A DNA stretch of 64,000 nucleotides, taken from positions 437,852 through 501,851 of the forward strand of contig NZ_JAGSYD010000001.1 in assembly GCF_025685575.1 (NCBI RefSeq). The letters run 5' to 3'. The translations under genes and the position numbers were made by a program. Of the stretch, positions 26,126-34,868 are shown piece after piece (positions within the stretch are counted from its first letter, which is position 1; each line of letters opens with the position of its first letter). The DNA is from Granulicella cerasi. Lineage in GTDB: Bacteria; Acidobacteriota; Terriglobia; Terriglobales; Acidobacteriaceae. Under the pieces are notes generated by a model that was not told the DNA's origin, did not search any database, and saw nothing but the letters and a program-made list of their open reading frames with translations.

Positions 26126-27238
26126 ATGGCAACGAAGAAGAAACTCCGCGTAGGCATTTTGTTTGGCGGCCGCAGCGGCGAGCATGAAGTCTCGCTGCGT
26201 TCGGCGCGCTCGATCCTCTCCGCAATCGATCGCAAGAAGTACGATGTGGTCGAACTCGGCATCACCAAAGAGGGCCGCTGGCTGCAGGGCGGACAGGCGC
26301 AGCGCCTGCTCGGCACGCCTGTCACGGTGAAGGGCGCGGGAGCGGGTTCGTCGCTGGTGAGCGCAGCTTCCAAGCCCGGCGTGGAGACGGGCCTCGACGT
26401 GGTCTTCCCGGTACTGCATGGCACGTTTGGCGAGGACGGAACGATCCAGGGACTCTTCGAGCTCGCTGGCACAGCCTACGTGGGCTCCGGCGTGCTCGGC
26501 TCGTCGGTTGGCATGGATAAGGACGCGATGAAGCGCATGTTCGTGGCCGCAGGCTTGCCGGTAACGCCGTGGGTCACGCTGCTGCGTTCGGAGTGGAAGG
26601 CCAGCCCGAAGAAATGCATCAAGCTCATCGAGGAGTCGCTGGAGTACCCGCTCTTCGTGAAGCCCGCGAACCTCGGTTCGTCGGTAGGCATCAGCAAGGT
26701 GAAGTCGCGCGCCGACCTCACCGCGGCGATGGACGAGGCCGCAAGCTTTGACCGCAAGATCGTCATCGAGCAGGGCGTGGGTGGCGCTGGCGTGAAGCCA
26801 CGCGAGTTGGAAGTGGCGGTGCTCGGCAATGATGCGCCGGAAGCTTCGGTGGTCGGCGAGATCGTGCCTGCCAAGGAGTTCTACGACTACGAAGCGAAGT
26901 ACGAACTCAGCGGACCGGACGAGAGCGTGAGCCACATCCCGGCGAAGCTCTCGAAGGCCGAGGCCAAGCGCATCCGCCAGATGTCGATCGATGCTTTCCG
27001 CGCCTGCGACCTCGCGGGCCTCGCACGCGTGGACTTCCTGATGGCTCCGCGCCAGGACGGCGAAGGCAACGAGATCGTGCTGAACGAAGTGAATACGCTG
27101 CCCGGCTTCACGTCGATCAGCATGTACCCGAAGTTGTGGGAGGCGAGCGGCCTTCCGTACAGGCAGCTCATCGATCGCCTGATTGAGCTCGCGCTCGAGC
27201 GTGCCGAAGAACGCAGGCAGACACGCTTCGAGAAGTAG
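26126..27238 (+). CDS. ddl: D-alanine--D-alanine ligase
   Basis: The 370-residue ATP-grasp enzyme makes D-Ala-D-Ala for peptidoglycan precursors in the cytoplasm. It shows the N-terminal RVGILFGGRSGEHEVSLRSARS, the VFPVLHGTFGEDGTIQGLFELAGTAYVGSGVLGSSVGMDK region, YPLFVKPANLGSSVGISKV, and the metal-binding LNEVNTLPGFTSISMYPKLWEASG. The length fits Ddl. The ATG at 26126 was chosen; an ATG at 26096 is also in frame and neither has a strong ribosome-binding site. Confidence 0.95.
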   Translation: MATKKKLRVGILFGGRSGEHEVSLRSARSILSAIDRKKYDVVELGITKEGRWLQGGQAQRLLGTPVTVKGAGAGSSLVSAASKPGVETGLDVVFPVLHGTFGEDGTIQGLFELAGTAYVGSGVLGSSVGMDKDAMKRMFVAAGLPVTPWVTLLRSEWKASPKKCIKLIEESLEYPLFVKPANLGSSVGISKVKSRADLTAAMDEAASFDRKIVIEQGVGGAGVKPRELEVAVLGNDAPEASVVGEIVPAKEFYDYEAKYELSGPDESVSHIPAKLSKAEAKRIRQMSIDAFRACDLAGLARVDFLMAPRQDGEGNEIVLNEVNTLPGFTSISMYPKLWEASGLPYRQLIDRLIELALERAEERRQTRFEK

Positions 27239-27258
27239 GTTGTCGCAAATGAAGCAAC

Positions 27259-27287
27259 GGGCGCCCGTGTTCACGAGCGCCCTTTGC
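27259..27287 (+). terminator. Terminator hairpin after ddl
   Basis: GGGCGC-c-CGTG/CACG-a-GCGCCC forms a near-perfect stem with one mismatch, followed by TTT. Confidence 0.7.
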
Positions 27288-27307
27288 TATTCATAGATCC
27301 CGCGATG

Positions 27308-28007
27308 TTACTTCGTAACTCTTCGAGTTGAGGGCTTGCCATCTGTCGTGTCTGCCTGCAACGGATCGGTGACAACGACCATGAATCCGAGAGTGCCGAC
27401 CGGAACCTTAAGATTGTGCTGCAAAGACTGGCGCCCGTGCTTTAACTTCACATGAAGAAGCTCCTGCTCCGAAAAGCCGGGCATAGAAACATGCAGGTCA
27501 TATTCGCCGATATCCGCGTATGCCTGAAACGTTCCGTCGGGCCCTGTTCTTGCTTCGAACTTTCTGCCGTCCTTGGAGAGCAACACAACGAGCGCATCGC
27601 CAAGGACGGCGCCGGTCGGGTCTACGACCTTGCCACGGAGCGTGGCGGCTGGAAGCATCGGAGCGCCGAGGACAGCGTCCGTATGTATCTTCTGATCCTG
27701 CGCAAGCACCGTCGTCGTTATGCTGACGAGCGCCGTTGCGGCAAACGCAGCGAGCCGCCCCCCAAGGCGATTTTTGCGATCCCTCGGCCACCAGGAGTGA
27801 ACCGTCCTCATGCCTTGCGATTCGTAGGCAAGGTAAGGGTCCTTTCAGCATGGATTCGATCTGTGCCGGAGTCATGGCTGCAACGTTGTAGACATCCTTC
27901 TGGCAGACATCACAATGACGCATACGATGATCCCCGGGCATCGCTTCCCAGCTTTCGTTGCAGGGTTTGACTACTTTCAATTCAGCACTGGGACGATAGC
28001 GCGCCAT
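27308..28007 (-). pseudogene. Frameshifted membrane protein: Cys-motif N-domain plus carboxypeptidase-regulatory-like domain
   Basis: Two overlapping minus-strand frames together encode one plausible protein. The 5' frame (from 28007) has PCNESWEAMPGDHRMRHCDVCQKDVYNVAAMTPAQIESMLKG, a small Cys-containing domain. After about 27780 it degenerates. The 3' frame (to 27308) then supplies a membrane helix (RLAAFAATALVSITTTVLAQ) and a carboxypeptidase regulatory-like beta-sandwich (ATLRGKVVDPTGAVLGDALVVLLSKDGRKFEARTGPDGTFQAYADIGEYDLHVSMPGF). The frames join if one base is removed from the C6 run at 27758-27763 or the T5 run at 27771-27775. It is either a true pseudogene or a homopolymer sequencing error. 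Confidence 0.75.
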
Positions 28008-28092
28008 GCGGGTTAGCATACTCATGTCGTGGCGGATTCGCACAGAAAATCCTCATAGCGTTGCGCGATGCCGGGGTGCTACACCGGAGAGC

Positions 28093-28977
28093 ATGTTGCG
28101 TCGACTTGTTCTCTGCCTGTTGCTCCTTCCGGCGTTGCCCTGCGCCTTTGCCGCCACCAAGCCGGAGTGGACGCATCAGCTTGCGCCGTTTCAGATCGCC
28201 GACAACCTTTACTACGTTGGCAGCGAAGACCTCGCGGCATTTCTTGTCGTCACGCCGAAGGGCAACATCCTCATCAACGCGAACCTCGTGTCGTCGCCGC
28301 CGCAGATTCGCGCGAGCGTGGAGAAGCTTGGCTTTCGCTGGGCGGACACGAAGATTCTGCTGAACGGGCAGGCGCACTTCGATCACATGGCCGGGGCCGC
28401 GCAGGTGTTGCGCGAGACCCACGCGAAGAACATGGTGATGGACGCGGACGTGCCGGTCATCGAAGGTGGCGGCAAGGGCGATTTTCTGGAGCCGACTGGC
28501 TCGGTGGAGTACTTCCCGCCCGCGCCTGTGGACCGCGTGTTGCATGACGGCGACACAGTGACGCTCGGCGGAGTGACGCTGACTGCGCACAAAACGCCCG
28601 GCCACACGCGCGGATGCACGACATGGACCTTCCGCGTACATCTCAAAGGCGAACCCGCGGGCAAGCTGCGCAACGTTGTGATCGTGGGCGGCACGAGCTT
28701 CTGGTCGGACTTTCACTTCACCGCGAAGCCGGGTGTCGCGGAGTCCTACCCTGGCATCGCGAAAGACTTTCAGCACACCTTCGACGTGCTGCACGCGCTG
28801 CCCTGCGATGTGTTTCTCGGCGAGCATGGCCGGTACTTTGACCTCACCGCAAAGTTCGCGAAGTTGAAGCGCGAACCGCAGCTTGGTGAGCAGGTGTGGA
28901 TTGACCCTGCGGGATATAAGGCGTTTGTGGACGAGAGCGAAGTGACCTTCCACAAAGCGTTGGCGAAGGGCCAGTAG
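28093..28977 (+). CDS. Subclass B3-like metallo-beta-lactamase fold hydrolase, secreted
   Basis: The 294-residue protein has a signal peptide (MLRRLVLCLLLLPALPCAFA) and a B3-type opening LAPFQIADNLYYVGSEDLAAFLVVTPKGNILINANL. The zinc motif reads QAHFDH (Gln93, His95, Asp97, His98) instead of HxHxDH, with His171 in PGHTRG and His245 in GEHGRYFD. A Gln at the first position is known in GOB-type B3 enzymes. It may be a beta-lactamase or another metallohydrolase; activity on antibiotics is not shown by sequence alone. The ATG at 28093 gives the complete signal peptide. It is divergent from the frameshifted gene. Confidence 0.85.
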   Translation: MLRRLVLCLLLLPALPCAFAATKPEWTHQLAPFQIADNLYYVGSEDLAAFLVVTPKGNILINANLVSSPPQIRASVEKLGFRWADTKILLNGQAHFDHMAGAAQVLRETHAKNMVMDADVPVIEGGGKGDFLEPTGSVEYFPPAPVDRVLHDGDTVTLGGVTLTAHKTPGHTRGCTTWTFRVHLKGEPAGKLRNVVIVGGTSFWSDFHFTAKPGVAESYPGIAKDFQHTFDVLHALPCDVFLGEHGRYFDLTAKFAKLKREPQLGEQVWIDPAGYKAFVDESEVTFHKALAKGQ

Positions 28978-28987
28978 CGCGCGGCGA

Positions 28988-29201
28988 ACGGGTGCCCCAC
29001 ATCTCGATTCCTGAGAGGTTCTGGAGAATCGTGCGGAGATCGGGACGGGTGCCCCAGGTCTCGCTTCTGAGACCTGGGTTTCCAGAGGCGTTCGCGTGGA
29101 CCGAAGCGTCTGGCGTCGCCAGCATCATCGCTTTCCCACATCTCAAAAATCGAGACGTGGGGCACCCGGATTCACGGTAGTGTCGAGACGTGGGGCACCC
29201 G
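28988..29201. repeat. Family A cluster: full unit (29046-29168) with partial units on both sides
   Basis: A left partial unit begins CGGGTGCCCCACATCTCG. The full 123-bp unit has stems CCCAGGTCTC/GAGACCTGGG and CCACATCTC/GAGACGTGG (one G-T mismatch). A right remnant ends GAGACGTGGGGCACCCG at 29201. The 383-base gap before hscA otherwise holds only the hscA leader. Confidence 0.9.
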
Positions 29202-29360
29202 CCATTGTGGTGGTTCGAGCGGCCGCGTCACACGGCGGCGCATCATTCGCCTGCATCGGGCATCTACACAAGTGAGAAATGCGCGACCTGCGCGCGGGGC
29301 AACCATACAATAGAAGGTGGTGCGCGCTGGCTTCGGCCACGTGCTTTTGGAGATTTCATT

Positions 29361-31331
29361 TTGGCAGAAAACACACATCGCGTCGTCGGCATAGACCTGG
29401 GCACCACGAACTCGCTCGTTGCGATCATGCAAGGCGGCGCGCCGGTGGTTATCCCCGGCGAAGATGGCTCGGCGATTGTGCCGAGCGTCGTGGCGTTCGA
29501 TCAGGAGACGCACACGGGCTTTGCTGTGGGCAACGCGGCGCGCGATATGCTGCTCACCCAGCCCGCAAACGCCGTGTACTCGGCCAAGCGTTTGATGGGC
29601 CGCGATCTCGCGGATGTGGAGCCGGAGTTGAAGCTCTTCCCCTTCAAGCTTGCGGAAGGTCTGCAGGCGGGCGAGGTGTTGAAGCTCAACGTCGGCGGAC
29701 TCACGCTGACGCCGCCGGAGATTTCGGCCTACGTGCTGCTGCAGTTGAAGAAGAACGCCGAGCGTTTTCTTGGCGGTGAAGTGACGAAGGCGGTCATCAC
29801 CGTGCCGGCGTACTTCAACGATGCGCAGCGTCAGGCGACGAAGGACGCGGGCCGCATCGCGGGGCTTGAGGTGCTTCGTCTTGTGAACGAGCCGACGGCT
29901 GCGGCGCTCGCGTATGGCCTCGACAAGAACGCCGATGGCACTTCGCGCGAAGGCACGATCGCCGTGTATGACTTCGGCGGCGGCACGTTTGATATTTCGA
30001 TCCTCAAGCTGCGCGATGGCATCTTCGAGGTGATCACGACCGGTGGCGACACGCACCTGGGCGGCGACGACATCGACAACCTGCTGCTCGCGGTGGCGAT
30101 TGATGACATTCGCGGTGACCTTGGCGTAGAGATCACAAAGGACCCTGCGGCGATGCAGTCGCTGCGCAAGGCCGTGATCGACGCGAAGATTGCGCTGAGC
30201 GCGAACGACTCGGCGCGCCTCGCGGTTGAGGTGGAAGGCAAGCTTTATGCGCGTGAGATTTCGCGGGCGCAGTTCGAGCAGCTGATCGCCTCGGTGATCG
30301 AGCGCACGGCTGGTCCGGTGAAGCAGGCGTTGAAGGACGCCGCGCTCACGCCGGAGGACATCGACGAAGTGGTGATGGTCGGCGGCTCGACGCGCATCCC
30401 TGCGGTGCGTGCGCTGGTCAGCGGCATCTTCAACCTTGAAGCGCGTGGCCGCAAGCTGCATACCGAGTTGAATCCGGATGAAGTCGTGGCGCTGGGCGCG
30501 GCGGTGCAGGCGCAGATTCTTTCCGGCACGGACCACGTGGCGACGAACGAGTTGTTGCTGCTTGACGTGACCCCGCTTTCGCTGGGTATCGAAGCCCTGG
30601 GTGGTGTTGTCGCCAAGATCATTCAGCGCAACTCGACGATTCCGGCGAGTGCGACCGAGCACTTCACCACGGGCGTCGATGGACAGACAAACGTGGCGAT
30701 CCATGTGCTGCAGGGCGAGCGCGAACTGGCGAAGGATTGCCGCTCGCTGGCACGCTTCGATCTGAAGGGCATTCCGCCGATGGTGGCAGGCCTGCCTCGC
30801 ATCGAGGTGAAGTTCCTGATCGACGCGAACGGCATCTTGCATGTGAGCGCGAAGGAACAGCGCAGCGGCACGCAGGCGCAGGTCGAGGTGAAGCCGACCT
30901 ACGGCCTCACCGACGAGCAGGTGGAGACGATGATTCTCGACTCGTTCGACAACGCCGAGGCGGACATCACGGCGCGCCAGGTGATTGAGGCGCGTAACGA
31001 GGCGCAGACGATTCTGGAAGCGACGAAGAAGGCCAGGCAGCAGCCGGTTTGGCAGCAGCTTACCTCGGTGGAACATGAGGCGATTGCGTCAGCGATCTCC
31101 GAGGTGGAAGCTTCGCTGAAGGATGAAGACCACAAGGTGATTCGCAATGCGATCGCGCAGCTGGACAAGCACACGCGCAGGCTCGCCGAGTTGATGATGG
31201 ACTCTGCCGTGACCGGCGCGCTGGGTGGCAAGAACATGGCGACGGCGGACGAAGGTTTGGGTGGCGACATCGGTGCTCCGACGACCGCGCCGCACGCGTT
31301 TGCGCCTGCGCAGATTGACGATAAGAAGTAA
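29361..31331 (+). CDS. hscA: Fe-S assembly Hsp70 chaperone HscA
   Basis: The 656-residue DnaK-family chaperone has an ATPase domain (VVGIDLGTTNSLVA, VYDFGGGTFDISIL, VMVGGSTRIPAVR) and a substrate-binding domain (from about LLLLDVTPLSLGIEALGG). Its assignment as HscA rather than DnaK rests on the short C-terminus, sequence style and the adjacent ISC-type ferredoxin gene. It would help transfer Fe-S clusters from the scaffold to target proteins. The start is a TTG at 29361 with GGAG about eight bases upstream; the longer upstream frame runs through repeats. No hscB is adjacent. Confidence 0.88.
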   Translation: MAENTHRVVGIDLGTTNSLVAIMQGGAPVVIPGEDGSAIVPSVVAFDQETHTGFAVGNAARDMLLTQPANAVYSAKRLMGRDLADVEPELKLFPFKLAEGLQAGEVLKLNVGGLTLTPPEISAYVLLQLKKNAERFLGGEVTKAVITVPAYFNDAQRQATKDAGRIAGLEVLRLVNEPTAAALAYGLDKNADGTSREGTIAVYDFGGGTFDISILKLRDGIFEVITTGGDTHLGGDDIDNLLLAVAIDDIRGDLGVEITKDPAAMQSLRKAVIDAKIALSANDSARLAVEVEGKLYAREISRAQFEQLIASVIERTAGPVKQALKDAALTPEDIDEVVMVGGSTRIPAVRALVSGIFNLEARGRKLHTELNPDEVVALGAAVQAQILSGTDHVATNELLLLDVTPLSLGIEALGGVVAKIIQRNSTIPASATEHFTTGVDGQTNVAIHVLQGERELAKDCRSLARFDLKGIPPMVAGLPRIEVKFLIDANGILHVSAKEQRSGTQAQVEVKPTYGLTDEQVETMILDSFDNAEADITARQVIEARNEAQTILEATKKARQQPVWQQLTSVEHEAIASAISEVEASLKDEDHKVIRNAIAQLDKHTRRLAELMMDSAVTGALGGKNMATADEGLGGDIGAPTTAPHAFAPAQIDDKK

Positions 31332-31338
31332 GTACGAA

Positions 31339-31374
31339 GGTGGAAGCCGATGCCGGTGCGCCGGCGCTTCCACC
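31339..31374 (+). other. Hairpin between hscA and fdx
   Basis: GGTGGAAGC/GCTTCCACC encloses an inner GCCGG/CCGGC stem. No T-run follows, so it may be an attenuator, an mRNA stabiliser or a weak terminator. Confidence 0.5.
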
Positions 31375-31442
31375 GCAGACGAAGAGCCGAACTTCAGAAA
31401 AACTACACTGGAATTTCTGAACAACTACACTAGGAACTGACC

Positions 31443-31874
31443 ATGTCCAACGAAGCCAAGTCCCTCTCCGAAGTCGATCTCACGCAGCCGCCCGCAGCCG
31501 ATATGGTGCGCGTCGTTTTTCAGCCCGAAGGCAAGGTGGTTGAGTTCAAGTTCGGCACGCTGCCCTACGATGGCCACGGCCAGCCGATGAGCCTGCTCGA
31601 TGTGGCAGAGAACTACGAGATCTTCCTCGACCATGCGTGCGGCGGTGTGTCGGCCTGCACGACGTGCCACCTGCATGTGCGCAAGGGCATGGAAGGCATG
31701 AGCGAGGCCGAAGACATTGAGCTCGATCGCCTCGACATGGCGCCGGGCCTTGAGCTGAACTCGCGCCTCGGCTGCCAGTGCGTCATCGAGAAGCCGGGCG
31801 ACTATGTTGTCGAGATTCCGAGCTGGAACAAGAACTATGTGCAGGAAGGCAAGCCTGCTGCTGGAGTGAAGTAG
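31443..31874 (+). CDS. fdx: ISC-type [2Fe-2S] ferredoxin
   Basis: The 143-residue plant/adrenodoxin-type ferredoxin has cluster ligands in HACGGVSACTTCHLHV (C-x5-C-x2-C) and a fourth Cys in LGCQCVI. The adrenodoxin-like helix MEGMSEAEDIELDRL and SRLGCQ match Fdx of ISC operons. It would donate electrons during Fe-S cluster assembly with HscA. AGGAACTGACC precedes the ATG. The first 20 residues are an extra tail compared with typical Fdx. A GNAT gene starts five bases after its stop. Confidence 0.9.
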   Translation: MSNEAKSLSEVDLTQPPAADMVRVVFQPEGKVVEFKFGTLPYDGHGQPMSLLDVAENYEIFLDHACGGVSACTTCHLHVRKGMEGMSEAEDIELDRLDMAPGLELNSRLGCQCVIEKPGDYVVEIPSWNKNYVQEGKPAAGVK

Positions 31875-31879
31875 CTCGC

Positions 31880-32338
31880 ATGGCTCATGCAGTACACATC
31901 GAACGCCTCGTCGCCATGAGTGACGAGGCGTTCGCGCTTTTGAATGAGTATTACGAGGCGATCCAGGTCGTGGTGCGCGATACACGCACGTCATTGGACG
32001 CGCTGCTCGCCGATGAACGCAGCGCGGTGTGGCTTGCGCGCGTCGATGGCGCGGCGGTGGGTTGCGTGGTATTGCGTCCGCTGCCTGCGTTGGGGAATGC
32101 GTGCGAGTGCAAGCGGCTCTATGTGCGCGGTGCCGCTCGCGGTATGCGCGTGGCGACGTTGCTCATGGACGCGTTGGAGACGTTTGCTCGCGCTGCTGGA
32201 TATAGCGCGGTGTATCTCGACAGCAAGGATGATCTGAAGCCTGCGATTGCGCTCTACGAGTCGCGTGGCTATGAGCCCTGTGAGCGTTACAACGACAATC
32301 CGCAGGCCACGGTCTTTCTGCGCAAGTCGCTGGCGTGA
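31880..32338 (+). CDS. GNAT-family N-acetyltransferase
   Basis: The 152-residue protein has the GNAT fold. The acetyl-CoA-binding motif A reads CKRLYVRGAARGMRVATLLMDALETFA, and motif B is VYLDSKDDLKPAIALYESRGYEPCERYND. It would acetylate an amine substrate that cannot be predicted. It follows fdx by five bases and may be co-translated with it. An in-frame upstream extension overlapping fdx was rejected in favour of the ATG at 31880. Confidence 0.85.
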   Translation: MAHAVHIERLVAMSDEAFALLNEYYEAIQVVVRDTRTSLDALLADERSAVWLARVDGAAVGCVVLRPLPALGNACECKRLYVRGAARGMRVATLLMDALETFARAAGYSAVYLDSKDDLKPAIALYESRGYEPCERYNDNPQATVFLRKSLA

Positions 32339-32362
32339 GCGCGTTTGAAGAGTCACAAATGA

Positions 32363-32543
32363 CGGGTGCCCCACGTCTCGATTTTTAGAGACGTGGGAGA
32401 GCGGTGATGTTGGCACAGCCAAGCTCTTCGGTCTCCGCACATCTCTCTGGAAACCCAGGTCTCAGATGCGAGACCTGGGGCACCCGGGTGCCGGAAGATC
32501 TTCTGGAAACCCACGTCTCAAGAATCGAGATGTGGGGCACCCG
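32363..32543. repeat. Family A: full unit (32363-32486) plus adjoining half unit
   Basis: The 124-bp full unit has left stem CACGTCTC/GAGACGTG and right stem CAGGTCTC/GAGACCTG. It is followed directly by a half unit with stem CCACGTCTC/GAGATGTGG (one G-T wobble). It occupies the whole gap between two convergent genes. Confidence 0.92.
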
Positions 32544-32545
32544 TT

Positions 32546-33871
32546 TTAGCAGCGGATGATCTTGTTGCTTGCGATGCCGCGTGTGGCGTTGCGGGTGTCG
32601 ATGAAGAGCTTGCTCGCTGCGACGAGTGCGGCGTAGTCGTACGCGGAGTGGTCGGTGGTCACAATCACCGCGTCGAATTCGCCGACAGAGTCGAGCGGTG
32701 TCGAGGTGCGTTCGAGCGCGTACTTGCGGCCGGTGCCGACCTTCGCGAAGTACGGATCGTTGTACGCAACCTGCGCGCCTGCTTCTTCGAGCAGTTGAAT
32801 CACGGTGAGCGCGGGTGATTCGCGCAGGTCATCCAGATCGCGCTTGTAGGCGACGCCGAGCACGAGCACCTTTGCCGCGCCGAGTTCGACGCCGTTGCGT
32901 TCGAGCGCGCGGCGTGTGGTCTCGACGACGAACGCGGGCATCGCTTCATTCACTTCGCCGGCGAGTTCGATGAAGCGTGTCGGCTGTTTGAACTGCTTGG
33001 CGCGCCACGAAAGATAGAACGGATCGACGGGGATGCAGTGGCCGCCGATGCCGGGGCCGGGGTAGAAAGCCTGGAAGCCGAAGGGCTTGGTGGCGGCAGC
33101 GTCGATGATCTCCCACACGTCGAGGTTCATTGCGAGGCAGAGCTGCTTGAGCTCATTCACGAGCGCAATATTCACGCCGCGATAGATGTTTTCGAGCAGC
33201 TTCGTCATCTCGGCTGCAGCGGGAGAGCTCAGCGGCACGACGCGCTGAAAGACCGCGCTGTACAGCGCCGCCGCGCACTCGCTTGCTCGCGTGTCGAAGC
33301 CGCCGAGCACCTTGGGAATCTCACGGCGCGGCGTGGAGGTATTGCCGGGGTCTTCGCGTTCGGGGGAGAACGCAACCATCACCCCGTTGTCGCTCGCGTC
33401 TCCGTTGCGAAGCACTCGGACGCTGCGTTCGAGCATGGGAACGACGAGCTCTTCGGTGGTGCCGGGCCAGGTGGTGCTTTCGAGCACGATGAGTTGGCCG
33501 GCGCGCGCGTGTGGCGCGAGAGCTTCGACGGTGTGCTCGATGAAGCTCATGTCGGGCTCGTGGTTTTCGCGCAGCGGCGTGGGGACGCAGAGCAGCACGG
33601 CGTCGCAGGCGCTCATGTCGCCGACATCTGCCGTGGCGCGAAAGCCTTTGCCCTGCGCGGCTGCGATCGTCGCAGGCTCGATGCGTTGGATGTACGAGCG
33701 GCCTTCGTTGAGTGCGGTGACTTTACTCGCGTCTACATCGAAGCCGATGACGCGGAGACCACTCTCGATGAACTCCAGCGCCAGCGGAAGGCCGACGTAG
33801 CCGAGGCCGATGATGCCGATGACGGCCGTGCGCTGGTCGATCTTCTCGCGGAAGCTTGCGGTGAGGCTCAT
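32546..33871 (-). CDS. Nucleotide-sugar 6-dehydrogenase (UDP-GlcNAc/UDP-Glc dehydrogenase family)
   Basis: The 441-residue enzyme oxidises the C6 hydroxyl of a UDP-sugar to a carboxylate in two NAD-dependent steps. The NAD-binding GIIGLGYVGLPLALEF is N-terminal. STTWPGTTEE and the catalytic Cys279 in GPGIGGHCIPVDP are central, and a C-terminal Rossmann domain (VLVLGVAYKRDLDDLRESPAL) follows. The features are closest to WbpA/TviB-type UDP-N-acetylhexosamine dehydrogenases. It overlaps the upstream epimerase gene by four bases (ATGA), indicating translational coupling. Together they would make a UDP-N-acetylhexosaminuronic acid for surface polysaccharide. Confidence 0.88.
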   Translation of the reverse strand: MSLTASFREKIDQRTAVIGIIGLGYVGLPLALEFIESGLRVIGFDVDASKVTALNEGRSYIQRIEPATIAAAQGKGFRATADVGDMSACDAVLLCVPTPLRENHEPDMSFIEHTVEALAPHARAGQLIVLESTTWPGTTEELVVPMLERSVRVLRNGDASDNGVMVAFSPEREDPGNTSTPRREIPKVLGGFDTRASECAAALYSAVFQRVVPLSSPAAAEMTKLLENIYRGVNIALVNELKQLCLAMNLDVWEIIDAAATKPFGFQAFYPGPGIGGHCIPVDPFYLSWRAKQFKQPTRFIELAGEVNEAMPAFVVETTRRALERNGVELGAAKVLVLGVAYKRDLDDLRESPALTVIQLLEEAGAQVAYNDPYFAKVGTGRKYALERTSTPLDSVGEFDAVIVTTDHSAYDYAALVAASKLFIDTRNATRGIASNKIIRC

Positions 33872-34827
33872 GCTGTCAGGTTAGACGAGGCGAACTGATG
33901 GCGGTACCACGCCACCGTGCGCTCGAGACCTTCGCGGAAGCTGAAGATGGGTGCATACCCGAAGGCCTGACGCGCCGCGCTGACATCAGCAAGCGAGTTG
34001 CGAATGTCGCCGAGGCGGCTTTCCGTGTGCTGTGCCGCACCGGTGTAGCCGGTGAGCTCCGCGAGCGACGCGTAGAGTTCATTGACGGTATGGCGTTCGC
34101 CGCTGGCGACGTTGAAGACGCGGCCCGCAACGTTCTCCGCAGGCGCATGGAGCGCGAGCAGGTTCGCATGAACAGCGTTGGCCACGTAGGTGAAGTCGCG
34201 GCCTTGCTCGCCATCGCCTTGAATGACGGGTGCTTCAGCGTCTTTGCGAAGCATTTGCATCGCGAACTTGGCGATGACGCCGGAGTACGGCGAGTCGGGC
34301 GTTTGGCGTGGGCCAAAGATGTTGAAGTAGCGTAGGCAGACCGTCTCCATGCCGTAGACGCGCGCATAGCTCTGCATGTAGATCTCACCGGCGAGCTTCT
34401 GCGCCGGATAGGGAGCGACGGGCGCGGGGTACATCGTCTCTACGCGCGGGAAGCCGGGCTGATTGCCATACGCGGAGCTCGATGCGGCGTAGAGTACGCG
34501 CTTCACACCGGCCATGCGTGCGCCTTCGAGCAGGTTGAAGGTGCCGTCGACGTTGGAGACATGCGAGGGGCGTGGGTTCTTCACGCTGCGTGGCACGCTG
34601 GGCAACGCGCCCTGGTGCAGAATGCCGTCAACGTTCTCGCACACGCGCGCGATCTTGTCGGCATCGGCGAGATCGCCGACGATGAAGTCGACGCCGTTGG
34701 GAACATTGTCGCGGCGGCCGGTGGAGAGGTTATCGAAACCGAGTACGCGATCGCCGCGCTCGAGCAATGCCTCGGCAAGATGCGAACCGACGAAGCCCGC
34801 GACACCTGTGATGAGAAACGTTCGCAC
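33868..34827 (-). CDS. NAD-dependent nucleotide-sugar epimerase (extended SDR)
   Basis: The 319-residue extended short-chain dehydrogenase has the NAD motif TGVAGFVGSHLAEALL, the catalytic YPAQK (Tyr-x3-Lys), and RYFNIFGPRQTPDSPYSGVIAKF. It resembles WbpP/TviC-type UDP-GlcNAc 4-epimerases; specificity is inferred from the dehydrogenase partner. The start is a GTG at 34827. TAAACT lies seven bases before it with no ribosome-binding site, which suggests a leaderless message. Its stop overlaps the dehydrogenase start. Confidence 0.87.
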   Translation of the reverse strand: MRTFLITGVAGFVGSHLAEALLERGDRVLGFDNLSTGRRDNVPNGVDFIVGDLADADKIARVCENVDGILHQGALPSVPRSVKNPRPSHVSNVDGTFNLLEGARMAGVKRVLYAASSSAYGNQPGFPRVETMYPAPVAPYPAQKLAGEIYMQSYARVYGMETVCLRYFNIFGPRQTPDSPYSGVIAKFAMQMLRKDAEAPVIQGDGEQGRDFTYVANAVHANLLALHAPAENVAGRVFNVASGERHTVNELYASLAELTGYTGAAQHTESRLGDIRNSLADVSAARQAFGYAPIFSFREGLERTVAWYRHQFASSNLTA

Positions 34828-34868
34828 GAAGACTAGTTTATCGCGCGCTGTGTGAACGCAGGGTTGCG

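Noticed and set aside
29172..31076. 634-residue minus-strand frame opposite hscA
   Set aside because: Low-complexity Arg/His/Leu antisense product with no motif.
2378..32543. Dispersed hairpins considered as CRISPR repeats
   Set aside because: Copies are kilobases apart or in irregular pairs, with no regular spacers and no cas genes.
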